DNA of 37,479 bases. Source: an uncultured Pelagibacteraceae bacterium (GTDB taxonomy: Bacteria; Pseudomonadota; Alphaproteobacteria; Pelagibacterales; Pelagibacteraceae). Below the pieces are notes generated by a model. The model saw only the letters and a list, made by a program, of their open reading frames with translations. It did no database searches and was not told the origin of the DNA. The translations under genes and the position numbers were made by a program. The first letter of the stretch is position 1, and each line of letters starts with the position of its first letter. The stretch is taken from assembly GCA_902524865.1 (NCBI GenBank), contig CABZEV010000007.1:1-37479 (forward strand), in the 5' to 3' direction. Shown in pieces: positions 34,542 to 37,479 of this stretch.

Positions 34542-36308
34542 TTAATTGAACTTAAAGTTCATGATATTCGAACTCCCAGAAATCGCAGATTTGTAATGTT
34601 GTTCAGCTCTAGGCAGCACTTTTTCAAAATAAAATTTAGCTGTATTTATTTTATCATCATAAAATTTTTTATTTTCCTCGTAATCTTTGAAGCTTACATT
34701 AAGAATTTTTATCCAAGAAAAAGCTAATGAAACATAGCCAAGCGTCTTTAAATAATCATTTGCAGCAGCACTTGCATCATCTTTATTGTTTTGAGTGCTT
34801 TGAATAGTCCAGTCACTAAATTTTTTAAGAATGTCCAAGTAGTGATTAAATTCATTTGTAAATGGTTTTATCTTTTCGTTACTAGAATGAGTTTCAGATT
34901 TTATTAAATCTAAAAATTTATTTATTATATTTCCGTTTTTATTTGATAATTTTCTAAAAACTAAATCAGCAGCTTGCACGGAGTTTGTCCCCTCATAAAT
35001 CGGTGTAATTCGATTATCTCTATATAATTGCTCAATTCCTTGGTCTTTTGTATAACCATATCCACCAAATATTTGCATTGCATCACTTGTAATTTCCATT
35101 CCTAAATCTGAAAATAGAGATTTTACAACTGGTGTCATTAATGAAACCATATCCGAGGCATCTTGTTTAATTTTTTCATCATCATGGTTTAAGCTAACCT
35201 CAGTTTGTTGAGATAACCAAAAACATAATGCTCTTTCACCCTCAATTATCGATTTCATGTTTAATAAAGTTTTTTTTATATCTGCATGTTCTATAATTGA
35301 GTCAGCATTTCCATTTTGCGATTTATTATTATTACTTTTTCCCTGTTTTCTATCTTTGGCATAACTTAATGAATTTTGATAAGCTATTTCAGAAATTCCT
35401 AGCCCCTGAATTCCAACTACTATTCTCTCTAAATTCATCATTGTAAACATTTGACTTAATCCTTTATTTTTAGGACCAATCATTATTCCAGTTGCATCAT
35501 CAAAATTTAAAACACAAGTCGCTGATCCTTTAATTCCCATTTTTGTTTCTATTGATCCTGTGGATATACCATTTCTTGGACCGATAGCCCCATTATCTTT
35601 TACGATAAACTTTGGAACTAAAAATAAACTTATACCTTTTGTCCCTTTGGGTGAGTCTGTAGCTCTCGCAATTACTAAATGAATAATATTTTCTGTTAAA
35701 TCATGATCTCCAGATGTGATGAAAATTTTTTGACCTGTAATCTTATATGTTCCATCAGATTGTTCTACTGCTTTTGTTTTAAGCAAACCTAAATCCGTTC
35801 CACAAACTGGCTCAGTTAAGCACATAGTACCACTCCATTTACCCTCAACCATTTTTGGAAGATATTTATTTTTAATTTCATCTGTTGCATGATGATGAAT
35901 ACAATTATAAGCTCCTAATGTTAGCTCACTATAAAGTTTAAAGGCTAAGCTAGCTGAAGATATCATTTCATCAAAAAATGCACTCACTGTTCTTGGCATA
36001 CCTTGCCCACCGTATTTTGGATCACAAGATAAAGAAGTCCAACCATCTGATATATATTTTTTATAAGCCTCTTTGTAACCTGGTGGAGTTCTAACAACCC
36101 CATTTTCTAGAGTGGCCGGAGTCTCATCTCCTGCCTGCGCAAGTGGTAAAATTATATTTTGATTGATCTTTGCAGCTTCGTCTAAAATATCTTTTACAAG
36201 CTCTGGGTTAACTTCTTTATATTTCTCTAACTCATTATAATTTTTGTTGTCCCTTAGTTTCTCGAAGAGAAACATCATATCATCAACAGGTGCAGTATAA
36301 GTTGGCAT
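34542..36308 (-). CDS. dmdC: 3-Methylmercaptopropionyl-CoA dehydrogenase DmdC
   Basis: This 588-aa FAD-dependent acyl-CoA dehydrogenase is of the long type to which DmdC belongs. The N-terminus MPTYTAPVDDMMFLFEKL is typical of that group. CLTEPVCGTDLG (FAD contact), GQKIFITSGDHDL, and GGYGYTKDQGIEQLYRDNRITPIYEGTNSVQAADL with the catalytic Glu are present, followed by a C-terminal extension. It would oxidise methylmercaptopropionyl-CoA to methylthioacryloyl-CoA. A paralogous fatty acyl-CoA dehydrogenase role cannot be excluded from sequence alone, but the dmdB and dmdA neighbours make DmdC likely. It follows leuB after 26 bp with no Shine-Dalgarno sequence. Confidence 0.9.
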   Translation of the reverse strand: MPTYTAPVDDMMFLFEKLRDNKNYNELEKYKEVNPELVKDILDEAAKINQNIILPLAQAGDETPATLENGVVRTPPGYKEAYKKYISDGWTSLSCDPKYGGQGMPRTVSAFFDEMISSASLAFKLYSELTLGAYNCIHHHATDEIKNKYLPKMVEGKWSGTMCLTEPVCGTDLGLLKTKAVEQSDGTYKITGQKIFITSGDHDLTENIIHLVIARATDSPKGTKGISLFLVPKFIVKDNGAIGPRNGISTGSIETKMGIKGSATCVLNFDDATGIMIGPKNKGLSQMFTMMNLERIVVGIQGLGISEIAYQNSLSYAKDRKQGKSNNNKSQNGNADSIIEHADIKKTLLNMKSIIEGERALCFWLSQQTEVSLNHDDEKIKQDASDMVSLMTPVVKSLFSDLGMEITSDAMQIFGGYGYTKDQGIEQLYRDNRITPIYEGTNSVQAADLVFRKLSNKNGNIINKFLDLIKSETHSSNEKIKPFTNEFNHYLDILKKFSDWTIQSTQNNKDDASAAANDYLKTLGYVSLAFSWIKILNVSFKDYEENKKFYDDKINTAKFYFEKVLPRAEQHYKSAISGSSNIMNFKFN

Positions 36309-36314
36309 AATTTG

Positions 36315-36343
36315 ATTTTAAAATAATTAATTAATTATTGCAA
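36315..36343 (-). promoter_or_regulatory. Candidate promoter of the dmdC-dmdB-hydrolase-dmdA operon
   Basis: Minus-strand TTGCAA (36343-36338) and TAAAAT (36320-36315) are separated by 17 bp. The -35 uses the last two codons of leuB. The -10 ends 6 nt before the dmdC ATG, so the transcript would begin at or next to the start codon. Confidence 0.45.
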
Positions 36344-37441
36344 TTTTGAAATGATCGCATCACCCATTTGTGATGTAGTCACCTCTTTTGAATCTTTTGA
36401 TAAAATGTCTTTAGTTCTTAAACCATCATTTAATACGTCCTGCACAGCTTTTTCTAGAGCTTCTGCCTCTTTATCTAAATCTAATGAGTACCTCAAAGCC
36501 ATAGCAAAACTTAAAATTGTAGCTATTGGATTAGCAATACTTTTACCAGCTATATCTGGAGCCGAACCATGAATAGGTTCATACATAGCCCTCATCTCCC
36601 CATCTTTATTTTTTGCACCTAAAGATGCAGAAGGTAAAAGACCTAATGATCCAGTTAACATTGAGGCTTGGTCAGATAACATATCTCCAAACAAATTATC
36701 TGTTACAATTACATCAAATTGTTTTGGATTTCTCAACAACTGCATAGCACAATTGTCTGCAAGCATATGACTTAATTCAACGTCTTTAAATTCTTTATCA
36801 TGTAATGTCTGAACCTCTTCTTTCCAAAGTTGGCCTGCTTCCATAACATTTGATTTTTCACAAGAAGTTACTTTGTTTGATCTTTTTTTTGCTAAATCAA
36901 AGGCAACTCTAGCAACTCTTATAATCTCATTGCTTGTGTAAGTGTGTGTATTAATCCCTTTTCTTTCGCCATTTTCTATTGGTTTAATTCCTCTAGGCTC
37001 TCCAAAATATATTCCTCCTGTTAACTCTCTTACAATCATAATATCTAAACCTGAGACAATTTCAGGTTTTAATGTTGAGGCATCAACTAATTGTTTAAAA
37101 CATATCGCTGGTCTCAAATTAGCAAATAGTTTTAATTCTTTCCTTAGTTTTAAAAGTGCTCTCTCAGGTTTTTTGGAAAACTCAACATTATCCCACTTCG
37201 GTCCTCCTACAGCGCCTAACATAACAACTGCACTTTCTAATGCTTTATAAAAAACCTCATCTGTAATCGGTGTACCATGCTTATCATAAGAGCATCCTCC
37301 CGCTAAATCTTCATCTATCTCAAAATCTAAAGACTTTTTATCATTGAACCAACTGATAATTTTTTTTACTTCACCAATAACTTCGGGACCAATACCATCT
37401 CCGGGAAGTAATAGTATCTTTCTCTTTTTTACCTTAATCAC
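36335..37441 (-). CDS. leuB: 3-Isopropylmalate dehydrogenase
   Basis: LeuB oxidatively decarboxylates 3-isopropylmalate in leucine synthesis. The 368-aa product has [13 protein letters not shown] at the N-terminus, the substrate-binding [30 protein letters not shown], and [30 protein letters not shown] with the metal-binding aspartates. [18 protein letters not shown] completes the signature. The start is GTG at 37441, overlapping the preceding reading frame by 8 nt; no ATG is available before the first conserved strand. It is followed after 26 bp by dmdC. Confidence 0.96.
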   Translation of the reverse strand: MIKVKKRKILLLPGDGIGPEVIGEVKKIISWFNDKKSLDFEIDEDLAGGCSYDKHGTPITDEVFYKALESAVVMLGAVGGPKWDNVEFSKKPERALLKLRKELKLFANLRPAICFKQLVDASTLKPEIVSGLDIMIVRELTGGIYFGEPRGIKPIENGERKGINTHTYTSNEIIRVARVAFDLAKKRSNKVTSCEKSNVMEAGQLWKEEVQTLHDKEFKDVELSHMLADNCAMQLLRNPKQFDVIVTDNLFGDMLSDQASMLTGSLGLLPSASLGAKNKDGEMRAMYEPIHGSAPDIAGKSIANPIATILSFAMALRYSLDLDKEAEALEKAVQDVLNDGLRTKDILSKDSKEVTTSQMGDAIISKLQ

Positions 37442-37479
37442 TTATAATCCATGGCTTAGAGCTTTTTAATTTTTGCTCA
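37434..37479 (-). CDS. leuD: 3-Isopropylmalate dehydratase small subunit, C-terminal end
   Basis: At the right edge the minus strand has an open frame encoding [14 protein letters not shown] followed by TAA, which ends at 37434 and overlaps the leuB GTG by 8 nt. LeuD proteins commonly end in a basic helix followed by a (K/R)PW motif, and leuD usually precedes leuB. Only 14 full residues are visible, so the call relies on that ending and on context. Confidence 0.6.
   Translation of the reverse strand, partial: EQKLKSSKPWIISD

Noticed and set aside
34533-34727. 64-aa plus-strand ORF at the dmdB-dmdC junction
   Set aside because: It is antisense to the end of dmdC and the start of dmdB, with no recognisable domain or ribosome-binding site; its hydrophobic tail comes from AT-rich antisense codons.

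Overview
The window looks like core genome of a SAR11 bacterium (Candidatus Pelagibacter or a close relative, Alphaproteobacteria). The evidence is very AT-rich DNA with A/T-ending codons and lysine/isoleucine/asparagine-rich proteins, a 369-aa DMSP demethylase of the Pelagibacter type, and extreme gene packing. By my coordinates only about 436 of 37,479 bases (about 1.2%) lie between genes. The longest gap is 107 bp, so no stretch over 300 bp lacks a gene. I saw no rRNA, tRNA, CRISPR array, insertion sequence or phage gene.

Layout. Bases 1-8028 (plus strand) hold the end of metX, metW, gloB, rplU-rpmA-obgE, proB-proA, nadD, rsfS, ctpA and rppH: methionine and proline synthesis, ribosome assembly and NAD synthesis. 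At 8021-8028 this strand meets the minus-strand run inside one palindromic TTAATTAA that supplies both stop codons. From there to the right edge every gene is on the minus strand. Read in transcription order it is: end of leuD, leuB, dmdC, dmdB, an alpha/beta hydrolase, dmdA, asd, sdhC-D-A-B, mmsA, mdh, sucC-D, sucA, sucB, lpd, a formyltransferase/beta-propeller fusion, priA, then the F1 part of ATP synthase (atpH-A-G-D-C).

How the genes fit together. The minus strand assembles much of the energy metabolism of a marine heterotroph: 2-oxoglutarate to oxaloacetate (sucAB-lpd, sucCD, sdhCDAB, mdh; fumarase not seen), plus F1 ATP synthase. DMSP is demethylated by DmdA with transfer of the methyl to tetrahydrofolate, and DmdB and DmdC process the 3-methylmercaptopropionate. 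No dmdD hydratase is in the window. Asd (homoserine branch) and MetX/MetW (acylhomoserine synthesis) could supply an acceptor for DMSP-derived methanethiol in methionine synthesis; that link is inference.

Most worth a second look: (1) an orphan 555-aa formyltransferase fused to a sugar-enzyme-like propeller, with a 15-A slippery tract between its parts; (2) an SdhD with no histidine at all, so it lacks the usual heme b ligand; (3) an unnamed hydrolase inside the dmd operon; (4) candidate promoters placed so close to dmdC, sucA, priA and asd that their mRNAs may be leaderless; (5) two perfect 12-bp palindromes upstream of the ATP synthase operon; (6) a divergent PriA. No wholly new multi-gene system is evident.
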